Origin: Myroides sp. JBRI-B21084
GTDB taxonomy: Bacteria; Bacteroidota; Bacteroidia; Flavobacteriales; Flavobacteriaceae
Length of the DNA stretch: 64,000 nt
Reading direction: 5' to 3'
NCBI RefSeq assembly: GCF_030545015.1
Contig: NZ_CP120653.1
Location: forward strand, 124,001 to 188,000
The notes below the pieces were generated by a model, which saw only the letters and a program-made list of their open reading frames with translations, ran no database searches and was not told where the DNA came from. The translations under genes were made by a program, and so were the position numbers. The stretch's first letter is position 1; each line of letters starts with the position of its first letter. This document shows, one piece after another, positions 25,743 through 34,807 of the stretch.

Positions 25743-26669
25743 ATGAAAGAATTAAGCGTTAACCATTTATTAGGTATTAAATACATAAACAAAAATGATA
25801 TTGATTTAATATTTGAAGCTGCAGATCAGTTTAAAGAAGTAATCAATCGTCCTATTAAAAAAGTACCTTCGTTACGCGATATAACCATTGCAAATATTTT
25901 CTTTGAAAACAGTACGCGTACTAAATTGTCGTTTGAATTAGCGCAAAAACGCTTATCTGCAGATGTTATTAGCTTTTCTGCAGCACAATCATCCGTTAAA
26001 AAAGGTGAAACGTTAATTGATACCGTAAACAATATTTTATCAATGAAGGTTGATATGGTTGTAATGCGTCACAGCACACCAGGTGCGGCTCATTTTTTAT
26101 CGCGCAATGTTAATGCAAGTATTGTAAACGCAGGCGACGGTGCACATGAACACCCTACACAAGCGCTTTTAGATAGTTTTTCTATTCGTGAACGTTTAGG
26201 TGAAGTAGGAGGTAAAAAAGTGGTGATTGTGGGCGATATTCTACATTCACGCGTGGCACTTTCTAACATTTTTGCACTACAAATGCAAGGTGCCGAAGTA
26301 ATGGTTTGTGGTCCTAAAACACTTATTCCACGTTATATAACTAGTTTAGGTGTCACATACGAACCTAATTTGCGCAAGGCTTTAGAATGGTGCGATGTTG
26401 CCAATATGTTAAGGGTACAAAATGAGCGTTTAGATGTAAATTATTTCCCATCAACACGTGAATACGCGCAACAATACGGTGTAGATAAAAATTTATTAGA
26501 ATCTTTAAACAAAGAAATTGTAATTATGCACCCAGGGCCTATAAATCGTGGAGTTGAAATAACATCAGATGTAGCCGATTCACAACAATCGGTTATATTA
26601 GATCAGGTTGAAAATGGAGTTGCAATTCGCATGGCTGTAATCTATTTACTTGCATCTAAAATAAAATAA
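25743..26669 (+). CDS. pyrB: Aspartate carbamoyltransferase, catalytic subunit
   Basis: The 308-residue enzyme joins carbamoyl phosphate and aspartate, the committed step of pyrimidine synthesis. Carbamoyl-phosphate loop FENSTRTKLSFELAQKRL, HPTQALLDSFSIRE, and the Asp-binding HPGPINRGVEI are all present. No pyrI regulatory subunit follows, as expected for class B/C forms with PyrR. Confidence 0.97.
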   Translation: MKELSVNHLLGIKYINKNDIDLIFEAADQFKEVINRPIKKVPSLRDITIANIFFENSTRTKLSFELAQKRLSADVISFSAAQSSVKKGETLIDTVNNILSMKVDMVVMRHSTPGAAHFLSRNVNASIVNAGDGAHEHPTQALLDSFSIRERLGEVGGKKVVIVGDILHSRVALSNIFALQMQGAEVMVCGPKTLIPRYITSLGVTYEPNLRKALEWCDVANMLRVQNERLDVNYFPSTREYAQQYGVDKNLLESLNKEIVIMHPGPINRGVEITSDVADSQQSVILDQVENGVAIRMAVIYLLASKIK

Positions 26670-26690
26670 TTGTATTTTTAAAAGAAAAAA

Positions 26691-27017
26691 ATGAAAGTAA
26701 AGGAAAAAAATAATGTAGTTATTTTTAAAAAAAGCGCTGAAGATTTTACAGTTTTTGCAGATAAAATAATAGAAAACGATCATGTTTTTAAAAACAAAAA
26801 TGTATTAATTGATTTAGAAGAAATAGATTTGCGACCTTCACAAATTATACCTTTTGAAGCAATTGCAGTGATGCAAAAAAAGCAAAAAAAATCGTTTGTA
26901 ATTGTTGCTAATGTTGATTTTGATGAAATTGGCGAAGAAATAATTGTAGTGCCTACCGTACAAGAAGGTTTTGATATTATTGAAATGGAAGAAATTGAAA
27001 GAGATTTAGGTTTTTAA
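26691..27017 (+). CDS. Small conserved cytosolic protein upstream of ribonuclease Z (STAS-like pattern)
   Basis: The 108-residue protein has no signal or membrane segment. Strand-helix alternation (NVVIFKKSAED, NVLIDLEEIDL, KSFVIVANVDFDEIGEEIIVVPTVQEGFDIIEMEEIERDLGF) resembles anti-sigma-antagonist STAS folds, but no phospho-Ser motif is obvious. It lies 21 bp after pyrB and 23 bp before rnz, all on one strand. Homologues are sometimes mislabelled ribonuclease Z because of this neighbour. Function is unknown. Confidence 0.75.
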   Translation: MKVKEKNNVVIFKKSAEDFTVFADKIIENDHVFKNKNVLIDLEEIDLRPSQIIPFEAIAVMQKKQKKSFVIVANVDFDEIGEEIIVVPTVQEGFDIIEMEEIERDLGF

Positions 27018-27040
27018 TCCACCTCTTTTATAAAAAAAGC

Positions 27041-27946
27041 ATGAAAGTTAGTATTTTAGGTTGCTATTCTGCAACACCACGTACCATAACAAACCCAACA
27101 GCACAGGTTTTAGAAATTAACAACCAAATGTATTTAATTGATTGTGGCGAAGGTACGCAAGTGCAGTTACGCAAGCATAAAATTAAATTCTCACGCATTA
27201 ACCACATTTTTATATCGCATTTACATGGCGATCATTTTTTTGGATTAATAGGTTTAATATCAACCTTTTCGCTTTTAAATCGCCCAAATGATTTACATGT
27301 TTATGGACCAAAAGGCATTAAAGACATTATATTACTTCAAATAAAATTAAGTAAATCGTACACCAAATACAATTTGCATTTTCATGAATTAGAAGCAACA
27401 CAATCTGAACTCATTTTTGAAGACGATAAAATAGCGGTATATACTTTACCTTTAAAACACCGTGTTTACGCCAATGGCTTTTTGTTTAAAGAAAAACCAG
27501 GTTTACGCCGAATAAATTTTGAAGAAGCTAAAAAATATCCTATCGAAGTATGTTATTTTAACAAATTAAAACAAGGTTTTAACTTAACGCAAAAAAACGG
27601 TGATGTAATTAAAAATGAATGGGTAACGTTTGACCCGTTACCAACACAATCTTACGCATTTTGTTCGGATACCATTTATAACGAAGAACTAATTCCGTTA
27701 ATTGAAAATACCGATGTGTTGTATCATGAAAGTACTTTTTTAGAAAAAGATATTGAAAAATGTATTCCTACAGGGCATTCAACTGCTAAGCAAGCGGCAA
27801 GTATTGCCAAACAAGCAAATGTAAAACATTTAATTTTAGGGCATTATTCTACCCGTTATGCAGATATTCAACTATTTAAACAAGAAGCTGAAGCAGTTTT
27901 TACCCCAGTTTTATTAGCAGACGACGGTTTGGTTTTTAAATTTTAA
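27041..27946 (+). CDS. rnz: Ribonuclease Z (tRNA 3' processing endonuclease)
   Basis: The 301-residue metallo-beta-lactamase-fold nuclease removes 3' trailers from tRNA precursors. The zinc motif HLHGDH is at residues 60-65, with further ligands in LPLKHRVYANGF, CSDTIYNEEL and GHSTAKQAA. The substrate-clamp exosite insert lies in the middle. tRNA-Ser, tRNA-Phe and others in this window lack an encoded CCA, which is the substrate class that requires RNase Z. Confidence 0.95.
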   Translation: MKVSILGCYSATPRTITNPTAQVLEINNQMYLIDCGEGTQVQLRKHKIKFSRINHIFISHLHGDHFFGLIGLISTFSLLNRPNDLHVYGPKGIKDIILLQIKLSKSYTKYNLHFHELEATQSELIFEDDKIAVYTLPLKHRVYANGFLFKEKPGLRRINFEEAKKYPIEVCYFNKLKQGFNLTQKNGDVIKNEWVTFDPLPTQSYAFCSDTIYNEELIPLIENTDVLYHESTFLEKDIEKCIPTGHSTAKQAASIAKQANVKHLILGHYSTRYADIQLFKQEAEAVFTPVLLADDGLVFKF

Positions 27947-27950
27947 AGCA

Positions 27951-28595
27951 ATGAACGATTTAAGTAATTACAGAAAATCATACGATAAAAGCGAATTGTT
28001 AGAATCGATGATTGATGAAAATCCAATGATGCAATTTCAAAAATGGTTCTACGAAACCGAGCAATTTGGTGGAGTAGATGAAGTAAATGCCATGAGTGTT
28101 TCAACAATAGGGTTAGATGGTTTTCCTAAAACGCGCATTGTTTTACTTAAAAAGTACGATGAAAACGGCTTTACTTTTGTAACTAATTACGATTCTGAAA
28201 AAGGAAAGGCTTTATTGCAAAATCCGCACATTTGCTTGTCGTTTTTCTGGCCTTCCATTGAAAGGCAGGTCATTATTAAAGGATTAGCCGAAAAACAATC
28301 TGAAGCTTATTCAGAAGGATATTTTCATTCACGCCCCAAAGGCAGTCAGTTAGGTACCGTTGTATCGCCTCAAAGTCAAGTAATTCCAAACCGAGAATTC
28401 TTAGATAACAAACTAAAAGAACTGGAAAATCAATATGAACATTCTGAAGTTAATAGACCAGAAAATTGGGGTGGTGTTTTAGTACGCCCTGTTTCAATAG
28501 AATTTTGGCAAGGTCGCCCAAACCGTTTACACGATAGAATTATTTATACATTGTTACCAACGGGCGATTGGCGTATTGAACGCTTGGCACCGTAA
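27951..28595 (+). CDS. pdxH: Pyridoxamine 5'-phosphate oxidase
   Basis: The 214-residue FMN enzyme oxidises pyridoxine or pyridoxamine 5'-phosphate to PLP. Family motifs are KTRIVLLKKYDENGFTFVTNYDSEKGKAL, FFWPSIERQVIIKG, HSRPKGSQLGTVVSPQSQVI and the C-terminal EFWQGRPNRLHDRI ... WRIERLAP. It starts 4 bp after rnz and is probably cotranscribed. Confidence 0.96.
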   Translation: MNDLSNYRKSYDKSELLESMIDENPMMQFQKWFYETEQFGGVDEVNAMSVSTIGLDGFPKTRIVLLKKYDENGFTFVTNYDSEKGKALLQNPHICLSFFWPSIERQVIIKGLAEKQSEAYSEGYFHSRPKGSQLGTVVSPQSQVIPNREFLDNKLKELENQYEHSEVNRPENWGGVLVRPVSIEFWQGRPNRLHDRIIYTLLPTGDWRIERLAP

Positions 28596-28601
28596 CTTTT
28601 T

Positions 28602-29189
28602 TTAATTAAATTGTACGTTTACAATTCGCAATTCGTTAGCATCAATAATTTTATTAGCGTTAAAATCGGTTAAAAAAATAAAAGTTAAACGGTTGGTTTT
28701 TAATTGTTGCATTGGTAAATCTTTACCATTTAAGTAGATTCTATTTATTTGCCATTCAAAAGTACCCCAATCTGTTTTGTTTGTAACCATTTCGGTGTTT
28801 CTACTCATCTCATTTTCGTAAAATAGCAAATGATGCATATAGTTATCTACTACAGCCGAAAAATAAAAACCATCTTCTTCAACAGCTATTCTGTTTGAAT
28901 TTTCAAAAAAAGGAATCAAGCTAATGGGCATGCCTTCTTCAATATTATATAAAGGCATTTTTTCTTGAATAATTGTAGCCTTTAAACCTTGATTTTCATC
29001 ATTAAATTTCCGGAAAATTTTACTTGTAAAACGTATTTTAAAAGGTTGCTTTTGCAATGTTATTGTTTCGTTTTCTTTAAAAACAACTTGTGTTTTGTTG
29101 TTTTGTATAAAAGTAATTTCGTTATCAAAATTTTGAGCAGTTGTTAGCTGAACAAAGCAAATTAAAGCAAATAAGTAAATGTTTTTCAT
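28602..29189 (-). CDS. Secreted protein of unknown function
   Basis: The 195-residue protein has a signal peptide (MKNIYLFALICFVQLTTAQ). The mature part is beta-rich (ITLQKQPFKIRFTSKIFRKFND, FYFSAVVDNYMHHLLFYEN), with no Cys and no catalytic motif. DFNANKIIDANELRIVNVQFN at the C terminus looks like a calcium-type dockerin/EF loop but is incomplete. It is convergent with pdxH and I do not recognise the family. Confidence 0.7.
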   Translation of the reverse strand: MKNIYLFALICFVQLTTAQNFDNEITFIQNNKTQVVFKENETITLQKQPFKIRFTSKIFRKFNDENQGLKATIIQEKMPLYNIEEGMPISLIPFFENSNRIAVEEDGFYFSAVVDNYMHHLLFYENEMSRNTEMVTNKTDWGTFEWQINRIYLNGKDLPMQQLKTNRLTFIFLTDFNANKIIDANELRIVNVQFN

Positions 29190-29332
29190 ATAGTTATAAA
29201 AATTACAATATACTTTAAAAAGGATGAGTTTCCAAATGAAATATAAATAAGTGTATACGTGGTGTTAAATTATATATAATGCAATAAATGTTTAATTTTA
29301 GATGTGTTTATTACATAATTTGCAATAAATAT

Positions 29333-29340
29333 TATATTTG
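29333..29340 (+). promoter_or_regulatory. -7 element of the secreted esterase gene
   Basis: TATATTTG matches TAnnTTTG and lies 15 bp before the ATG at 29356. It overlaps the upstream TTG alternative start at 29338, which is why 29356 is chosen. Confidence 0.5.
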
Positions 29341-29355
29341 TATAAATTTAGAATT

Positions 29356-30042
29356 ATGAAAATTGTATTAAAATTAGTTTTTATTTTAATAAGCACATTT
29401 GCTTATTGCCAACCCAAAGCCATATTAAACAAAACTACGTATCAATTTTGGTTAAACGAACCTAAAAAAGTAACCGATAAAATGCCTCTAATTGTTTTTT
29501 TACACGGGCGCAGTTTATCTGGAACCAACATAGAAAAAGTAAAACGATACGGTGCTTTAAAAGGGGTAGAAAAAGGGCTAGATATACCTGCTTATTTAGT
29601 GGCGCCACAATTACCTTCGGGGCCATGGAACCCAGAACGAGTTGACGAAATTGTTAATTATATGGTTAAAACGTATAATATTGATGAAGAAAGAATTTAT
29701 GTTACCGGTATGAGTTTAGGATCGTACGGTACCATGAAATACGTTGGGGCATATCCTAATAAAGTAGCTGCAGCAGTATCTATTTGCGGTGGCGGCGATG
29801 TTAACGACGCATGTAATTTAGCGCAAGTGCCTATAAAGGTAATTCACGGCGATAAAGATTTTATTGTGCCGTTATCAGAATCGCAAAAAATTGTAAATGC
29901 CGTTAAAAAGTGCAATAAAAATGCACCAATAGAATTTCAGGTAATTAAAGGGGGCAGTCACGGTAGTGTAGAAGATTTTTACCGCCATCAAGAACTTTAT
30001 AATTGGTTGTTACAACATTCTAAAACTAAAAATACATTATAA
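29356..30042 (+). CDS. Secreted alpha/beta-hydrolase (esterase-like)
   Basis: The protein has 228 residues from MKIVLKLVFILISTFAYCQ, a signal peptide. The alpha/beta-hydrolase core shows an oxyanion segment VFLHGRSLSG, nucleophile Ser in GMSLGSYG, Asp in HGDKDFIVP and His in GGSHGSVEDFY. This pattern is close to PHB-depolymerase or feruloyl-esterase-like proteins exported to the periplasm or surface. The substrate is unknown. A hairpin terminator follows. Confidence 0.82.
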   Translation: MKIVLKLVFILISTFAYCQPKAILNKTTYQFWLNEPKKVTDKMPLIVFLHGRSLSGTNIEKVKRYGALKGVEKGLDIPAYLVAPQLPSGPWNPERVDEIVNYMVKTYNIDEERIYVTGMSLGSYGTMKYVGAYPNKVAAAVSICGGGDVNDACNLAQVPIKVIHGDKDFIVPLSESQKIVNAVKKCNKNAPIEFQVIKGGSHGSVEDFYRHQELYNWLLQHSKTKNTL

Positions 30043-30046
30043 AAAA

Positions 30047-30072
30047 AGTGAACTCAAAAATGAGTTCACTTT
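30047..30072. terminator. Shared terminator between converging genes
   Basis: AAGTGAACTCA and TGAGTTCACTT pair around a short A-rich loop, with A and T runs outside. It serves the esterase gene and the converging secreted-protein gene. Confidence 0.8.
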
Positions 30073-30714
30073 TTATTTATTCATTTTCTTCCAATTTTTT
30101 ACATAATCAAAAACTTGGTTATATGAAAACTCTCCAAAATACGCATTGTAATCTCCGTTTGGAAAAATAATTACAAAGCTTGCGAATTGATGGTGAAATT
30201 CACTAAAAAAACGCTTTTCAATTTCGTGATTTGGGTCTTTTTTCCAATCAATAAATTTGTTTCCTTCATATACATTTGTTGATTCTTTTTTAAATACAAA
30301 TAATGTTTGCCCATTTATAGTTTTTTGTAATTTATTTTCAAAAACATTGGTTTCATCTTTAAAAATTTGCAAACCATTCAAATCGGGATTTCTAGATATA
30401 TTTGTAACATCAGGCCCGGGATAATAGTAAATAAATAAGGGTTTTTTAAAGTCTAATTGAGTTTTTAAATTATTGTTTAAATAAATTACAAGTTCTGTAT
30501 AATCTTTTATTTTTCCAGATTTTTCGCGGTTTTTTATCAATCTATAAACAGTACCATCGTCATTTTGACCAACCAAAACGCCTTTGTTATGATATTTTTG
30601 AAATTCATAATAACTTATTTCTTTTCCATCAAAATTTAAATAAGAAATTTTAGATTTTTGCGCAAAACACAAAACAGGAAAAATCAATAAAAGTAAAAAT
30701 GTAAAGTTTTTCAT
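30073..30714 (-). CDS. Secreted protein of unknown function (possible thioredoxin-like fold)
   Basis: The 213-residue protein has a signal peptide (MKNFTFLLLLIFPVLCFAQ). LFIYYYPGPDVTNIS resembles the first strand of a thioredoxin fold but lacks CxxC, and SFVIIFPNGDYNAYFGEFSYNQVFDYVKNW could be the later strands. The fold guess is weak. A good promoter (TTG-N19-TACATTTG, 30760-30731) lies just upstream. Confidence 0.68.
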   Translation of the reverse strand: MKNFTFLLLLIFPVLCFAQKSKISYLNFDGKEISYYEFQKYHNKGVLVGQNDDGTVYRLIKNREKSGKIKDYTELVIYLNNNLKTQLDFKKPLFIYYYPGPDVTNISRNPDLNGLQIFKDETNVFENKLQKTINGQTLFVFKKESTNVYEGNKFIDWKKDPNHEIEKRFFSEFHHQFASFVIIFPNGDYNAYFGEFSYNQVFDYVKNWKKMNK

Positions 30715-30730
30715 AATAAGTAATTTATAT

Positions 30731-30760
30731 CAAATGTATCTATTTTATTATAAAATCCAA
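30731..30760 (-). promoter_or_regulatory. Promoter of the secreted protein at 30073-30714
   Basis: The minus strand carries TTG (30760-30758), 19 bp, TACATTTG (30738-30731), the full Bacteroidota consensus, 17 bp before the start codon. Confidence 0.68.
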
Positions 30761-30799
30761 ACTGTTAGTTTATTGCTTACAAAATCCAATTAAAAACGA

Positions 30800-30807
30800 T
30801 ATATTTG
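30800..30807 (+). promoter_or_regulatory. -7 element of the ychF promoter
   Basis: TATATTTG lies 37 bp before the ychF ATG. The nearest TTG (30773-30775) is 24 bp away, longer than usual. Confidence 0.5.
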
Positions 30808-30844
30808 CACCGTTTAAAAAATCGATATAAAATAGCACAATTAT

Positions 30845-31939
30845 ATGAAAGCAGGTATTGTAGGATTACCAAACGTAGGAAAATCAACTTTGTTTAACTG
30901 TTTGTCAAACGCAAAAGCACAAAGTGCAAATTTTCCGTTTTGTACCATTGAACCAAATATTGGGGTTGTAAACGTACCAGATCCTAGAATTAATAAATTA
31001 GAAGAATTAGTAAAGCCAGAACGTGTGCAAATGGCCACTGTTGATATTGTTGATATTGCAGGTTTGGTAAAAGGTGCTAGTAAAGGCGAAGGTTTAGGTA
31101 ACCAGTTTTTAGGAAATATTCGCGAATGTAACGCTATTATTCACGTGTTACGTTGTTTTGATAACGATAATATTGTGCATGTTGATGGTAGTGTTGATCC
31201 AATACGCGATAAAGAAACCATTGATATAGAATTGCAATTAAAAGATTTAGAAACGGTTGAAAAACGCTTAGAAAAAACTAAAAAAGCGGCTAAAACGGGT
31301 AATAAAGATGCACAAGTTGAAAGTGCTTTACTAGAACGTATTCGCGAAGCTTTATTGCAAGCAAAATCGGCAAGAACGGTTGTTCCTCAAAATCAAGACG
31401 AAGAAAGTTTAATGCAAGATTTTCAGTTAATTACATCAAAACCAGTGTTGTACGTGTGTAATGTAAATGAAGAAGCTGCAGTAAACGGTAATGAATACGT
31501 TGAAAAAGTAAAAGAATTGGTAAAAGATGAAAACGCCGAAGTGATTGTTCTTTCGGTTGGTGCTGAAGCTGATATTACCGAATTAGAAAGTTACGAAGAG
31601 CGTCAAGTTTTCTTAGAAGATATGGGATTAACTGAACCAGGTTCGGCGGTATTAATTCGTGCAGCGTATAAATTATTGAATTTACAAACGTATTTTACAG
31701 CAGGTGTGAAAGAAGTACGAGCTTGGACCATTAAAATTGGCGATTCTGCTCCAAAAGCAGCTGGTGTAATTCATACCGATTTTGAAAAAGGGTTTATACG
31801 TGCCGAAGTTATTGCTTATGATGATTATGTAAATTACGGATCTGAAGCTAAAGTTAAAGAAGCAGGTAAATTACGTGTAGAAGGTAAAGAATATATTGTT
31901 AAAGACGGCGATATCATGCATTTCCGTTTTAATGTATAA
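30845..31939 (+). CDS. ychF: Redox-responsive ATPase YchF (Obg-related)
   Basis: The 364-residue cytosolic P-loop protein has G1 GLPNVGKST (residues 6-14), G3 DIAGLVKGA, and NVNEEA in place of the usual G4 NKxD, the known basis for ATP rather than GTP preference. The C-terminal TGS-like domain covers TYFTAGVKEVRAWTIKIGDSAPKAAGVIH to the end. It binds ribosomes and responds to oxidative stress in other bacteria. A strong terminator follows. Confidence 0.97.
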   Translation: MKAGIVGLPNVGKSTLFNCLSNAKAQSANFPFCTIEPNIGVVNVPDPRINKLEELVKPERVQMATVDIVDIAGLVKGASKGEGLGNQFLGNIRECNAIIHVLRCFDNDNIVHVDGSVDPIRDKETIDIELQLKDLETVEKRLEKTKKAAKTGNKDAQVESALLERIREALLQAKSARTVVPQNQDEESLMQDFQLITSKPVLYVCNVNEEAAVNGNEYVEKVKELVKDENAEVIVLSVGAEADITELESYEERQVFLEDMGLTEPGSAVLIRAAYKLLNLQTYFTAGVKEVRAWTIKIGDSAPKAAGVIHTDFEKGFIRAEVIAYDDYVNYGSEAKVKEAGKLRVEGKEYIVKDGDIMHFRFNV

Positions 31940-31947
31940 AATTTTGT

Positions 31948-31970
31948 AAGCCGAATTTTTAATTCGGCTT
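31948..31970 (+). terminator. Terminator of ychF
   Basis: AAGCCGAATT/AATTCGGCTT with a TTT loop is followed by a T run, starting 9 bp after the stop codon. Confidence 0.9.
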
Positions 31971-32004
31971 TTTTATTTAAAACACATCATAACATCCTAT
32001 TTTT

Positions 32005-32535
32005 ATGTACAATCGTTTCAACTTTTTTAAAAATACATTTGCCGTTTTTACAAAGGTACATCAGCCAAATAACTACACCAAACCGCATTATAAAAGCAAA
32101 CACAGTAGTAGCTATTTTTTTACAAACGAGGGTGTTTTTAGATTTTCGAACCATTGGGGTAGAGTAGGTAATTGCCGTTGGCGACTTGATGAATTAGATT
32201 ACAAACAACAAACATACTATTGGGGGTTTTGTAGCTGGGATAATTTTTTTGCTAATAACGAAGATGAAAAACTGTATTTTATTGAAAAAGTAGCCCAAGA
32301 TAAATATACGTTTAATCATAAAAGTAATGCAAATAACACAAATGTAGTATTTAGATCGGCAACAGAATCAGCTAAAGTTTTAAAAAAAATTAACGAGCTT
32401 AACGAAAGCGATGCTTGGGCAAAACACTTACAGTTTTCTGATTTTAATTTTTTAAAAGATTATTTTATAACGCAATTAATCACTACCAACAAATCGTTTG
32501 TTAAAATAAAACAAGATTATATAAATGATATCTAA
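32005..32535 (+). CDS. Hypothetical protein, aromatic-rich
   Basis: The 176-residue protein starts MYNRFNFFKNTFAVFTKVHQ, with no signal peptide or membrane helix. It is rich in Trp, Tyr and Phe (FSNHWGRVGNCRWRLDELDYKQQTYYWGFCSWDNFF). The pattern suggests a compact beta-barrel-like domain, followed by a helical C terminus. I do not recognise it. It lies between ychF and the TIGR02117 gene on the same strand. Confidence 0.7.
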   Translation: MYNRFNFFKNTFAVFTKVHQPNNYTKPHYKSKHSSSYFFTNEGVFRFSNHWGRVGNCRWRLDELDYKQQTYYWGFCSWDNFFANNEDEKLYFIEKVAQDKYTFNHKSNANNTNVVFRSATESAKVLKKINELNESDAWAKHLQFSDFNFLKDYFITQLITTNKSFVKIKQDYINDI

Positions 32536-32593
32536 AAAAGCTGTGTGTAAATAAAATATTTGTATCTTGTAATTCAAAAAAAATGAATTACAA

Positions 32594-33274
32594 TTGAAAA
32601 CATTTAAAAAAATTGTGACGTATTTAGCATATGTATTAGGTTTCTTTATAATTTATTTGGTTTTTGCTACAGCGGCATCATATATAGCAACAAATAAAAA
32701 CCAAGCAAAAAATGCAAACCAAAATTTATCTATTTATATAAAAACAAACGGTGTACATACCGATTTGGTACTTCCTTTTTTTAATGAAACGTATGATTGG
32801 CGTACGTATTTAAACCCAACACTTACCCCAAACAAACGCAACACTGCACAATGGGTTAGTTTTGGTTGGGGCGATAAAGGTTTTTATTTACAAACACCCG
32901 AATGGAGTGATTTAAAGCCAAGTGTTGCGTTTAAAGCAGCTTTTTGGTTAAGTGAATCGGCCATGCATGTAACGTATTACGATACGGTTAAAGTCTCGGA
33001 TGATTGCATAGAGATTAAACTAAATGAACAACAGTATAAACAACTTTGTACATTTATTTTAAATAGATTTGATAAAAATCAAGATAAACTACAGCTTATA
33101 AATACCGATCAAAACTACGGCCCTAACGATGTTTTTTACGAAGCAAAAGGTCGTTATAATTTGTTTTACACCTGTAATACTTGGGCAAATAATGGCTTAA
33201 AAGCAGCTGGTTTAAAAGCAGCATTTTTTACCCTATGGGATAAGGGTATTTTTTATCATTACAAGCAAAAATAA
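32594..33274 (+). CDS. TIGR02117/DUF2459-family protein
   Basis: The 226-residue protein uses a TTG start at 32594; the nearby ATG at 32583 is out of frame and stops at once. One N-terminal helix (about residues 8-30) anchors a periplasmic domain. The family signature SIYIKTNGVHTDLVLP, VSFGWGDKGFYLQTPEW and FYTCNTWANNGLKAAGL is present. His, Asp and the CNTW cysteine are reminiscent of NlpC/P60-type active sites, but function is unproved. Confidence 0.82.
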   Translation: MKTFKKIVTYLAYVLGFFIIYLVFATAASYIATNKNQAKNANQNLSIYIKTNGVHTDLVLPFFNETYDWRTYLNPTLTPNKRNTAQWVSFGWGDKGFYLQTPEWSDLKPSVAFKAAFWLSESAMHVTYYDTVKVSDDCIEIKLNEQQYKQLCTFILNRFDKNQDKLQLINTDQNYGPNDVFYEAKGRYNLFYTCNTWANNGLKAAGLKAAFFTLWDKGIFYHYKQK

Positions 33275-33286
33275 GGAGCAGTTTAA

Positions 33287-33643
33287 TTATTTGCGCAAAA
33301 TTTTATCCATACTTCTGCCTTTTGCTAATTCATCAATTAATTTGTCTAAATAACGTACTTTTTTAAAAATATCATCTTCAATATTTTCAATTCTATCACC
33401 GCAAATTACACCTGTAATTTTGTGAGCATTGGCATTTAATTCAGGTGCATTGTTAAAAAAATCGGCAAAAGTAGTTTCATTATTTAAAATCATTTCTAAC
33501 GCTTGAGCGTTGTACCCTGTAAGCCAAAAAATAATTTCGTCAACTTCTTCTTTCGTTTTTCCTTTGCGTTCTGCTTTTGTAACATAATGTGGGTAAACCC
33601 CTGCAAATTTCATGTTATGTACGCGTTCAACCGGACTTTTCAT
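33287..33643 (-). CDS. DUF2200-family protein
   Basis: The 118-residue soluble protein has segments KFAGVYPHYVTKAERKGKTKEEVDEIIFWLTGY and ICGDRIENIEDDIFKKVRYLDKLIDELAKG that match DUF2200. The role is unknown. It lies 31 bp after metF and may be cotranscribed with it. Confidence 0.85.
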   Translation of the reverse strand: MKSPVERVHNMKFAGVYPHYVTKAERKGKTKEEVDEIIFWLTGYNAQALEMILNNETTFADFFNNAPELNANAHKITGVICGDRIENIEDDIFKKVRYLDKLIDELAKGRSMDKILRK

Positions 33644-33674
33644 ATATAATATTTTAAGCTAAAGTACAAAATTA

Positions 33675-34631
33675 TTAAAAAACTGCGGTTGCAACATTTT
33701 TAACTGTATCCGATTTTCCCATTGAATAATAATGAACAAATGGTATACCTGCTGCAATAATTTCTTTACTTTGTTGTATACACCATTCTATACCAATTTG
33801 TTTAACGGCGTTGTTTGTTTTTGCTTTTTGAACTTCGGTAACTAACGCATCAGGTAAATCTACTTTAAAACGATATGGAATTATGTTTAATTGATTTTTT
33901 GTTGTTAATGGCTTTAACCCAGGAATAATAGGTACTTTAATACCAGCTTTTCTGCAACTTGCAACAAAATCAAAAAACTTGGTATTATCAAAAAACATTT
34001 GTGTAACTATGTAATTTGCACCTTTTTCAATTTTTTGTTTTAAAAACTGCAAATCTGTATCAAAATTAGGTGCTTCCATATGCTTTTCAGGGTATGCCCC
34101 AACCCCAATACAAAAATTAGTATTGTGCGTGTTTTCAAGTTCATCATCTAAATAAATACCATTGTTTAATTGGGATATTTGTGTAACTAATTCCGAAGCA
34201 TATTTATGTCCGTTTTTTTCAGGTTTAAAGTAAATTTCACTCTTAACAGCATCGCCACGCAAAGCAACTACGTTGTCAATACCTAAAAAATTTAAATCAA
34301 TTAAAAAATTTTCGGTATCTTCTTTAGTAAATCCCCCACACAAAATATGTGGTACTGCATCAACCTTATATTTATTTTGTATAGCAGCACAAATACCCAC
34401 CGTTCCGGGGCGTTTTTTAACAATTTTTTTCTCAAGCAATCCGTTTCCAACATCTTTGTAGGTATGTTCTTCGCGGTGATACGTTACATCAATAAACGCG
34501 GGGTTAAATTCCATTAACGGATCAATTGTATCAAAAATACACTGAATGTTTTGACCTTTTAAAGGTGGTAAAATTTCAAACGAAAATAAAGCTTTTCCGT
34601 TTGAATTTTGTATATGTTCGGTAACTTTCAT
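33675..34631 (-). CDS. metF: 5,10-methylenetetrahydrofolate reductase
   Basis: The 318-residue FAD TIM-barrel enzyme makes 5-methyl-THF, the methyl donor for MetH. Motifs present are FSFEILPPLKG, FIDVTYHREE, ILCGGFTKED, VALRGDAVKSE, and GANYIVTQMFFDNTKFFDFV. It lies downstream of metH, separated by the palindromic intergenic element at 34648-34782. It may be transcribed from metX onward or from its own promoter. Confidence 0.96.
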   Translation of the reverse strand: MKVTEHIQNSNGKALFSFEILPPLKGQNIQCIFDTIDPLMEFNPAFIDVTYHREEHTYKDVGNGLLEKKIVKKRPGTVGICAAIQNKYKVDAVPHILCGGFTKEDTENFLIDLNFLGIDNVVALRGDAVKSEIYFKPEKNGHKYASELVTQISQLNNGIYLDDELENTHNTNFCIGVGAYPEKHMEAPNFDTDLQFLKQKIEKGANYIVTQMFFDNTKFFDFVASCRKAGIKVPIIPGLKPLTTKNQLNIIPYRFKVDLPDALVTEVQKAKTNNAVKQIGIEWCIQQSKEIIAAGIPFVHYYSMGKSDTVKNVATAVF

Positions 34632-34647
34632 TTTTTATAATTATTTA

Positions 34648-34782
34648 GGCGTTACCCTTTCGGGTCGGGCAGAACTTCGTTCGCAAGTTTCGGTAAAACA
34701 ACATTTAGTTGCTTTTTCTCATTTGTGCTACTAGTTTTTGTTCATTCTTCACAAAAAGCTTTTCACTTTAATCCCTAACGCA
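34648..34782. repeat. Small intergenic element with inverted ends (Bacteroidota palindromic repeat)
   Basis: The element begins GGCGTTACCCTTTCGGGTCG and ends TAATCCCTAACGC; GCGTTA (34649-34654) and TAACGC (34776-34781) are inverted termini. On the minus strand an ACCC-GAAA-GGGT hairpin carries a GNRA tetraloop. Both ends look like interspersed elements I remember from many flavobacterial genomes. It fills the metH-metF gap and would be transcribed. Confidence 0.6.
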
Positions 34783-34807
34783 AATTTTTGTTAATACTTA
34801 AAATTCG

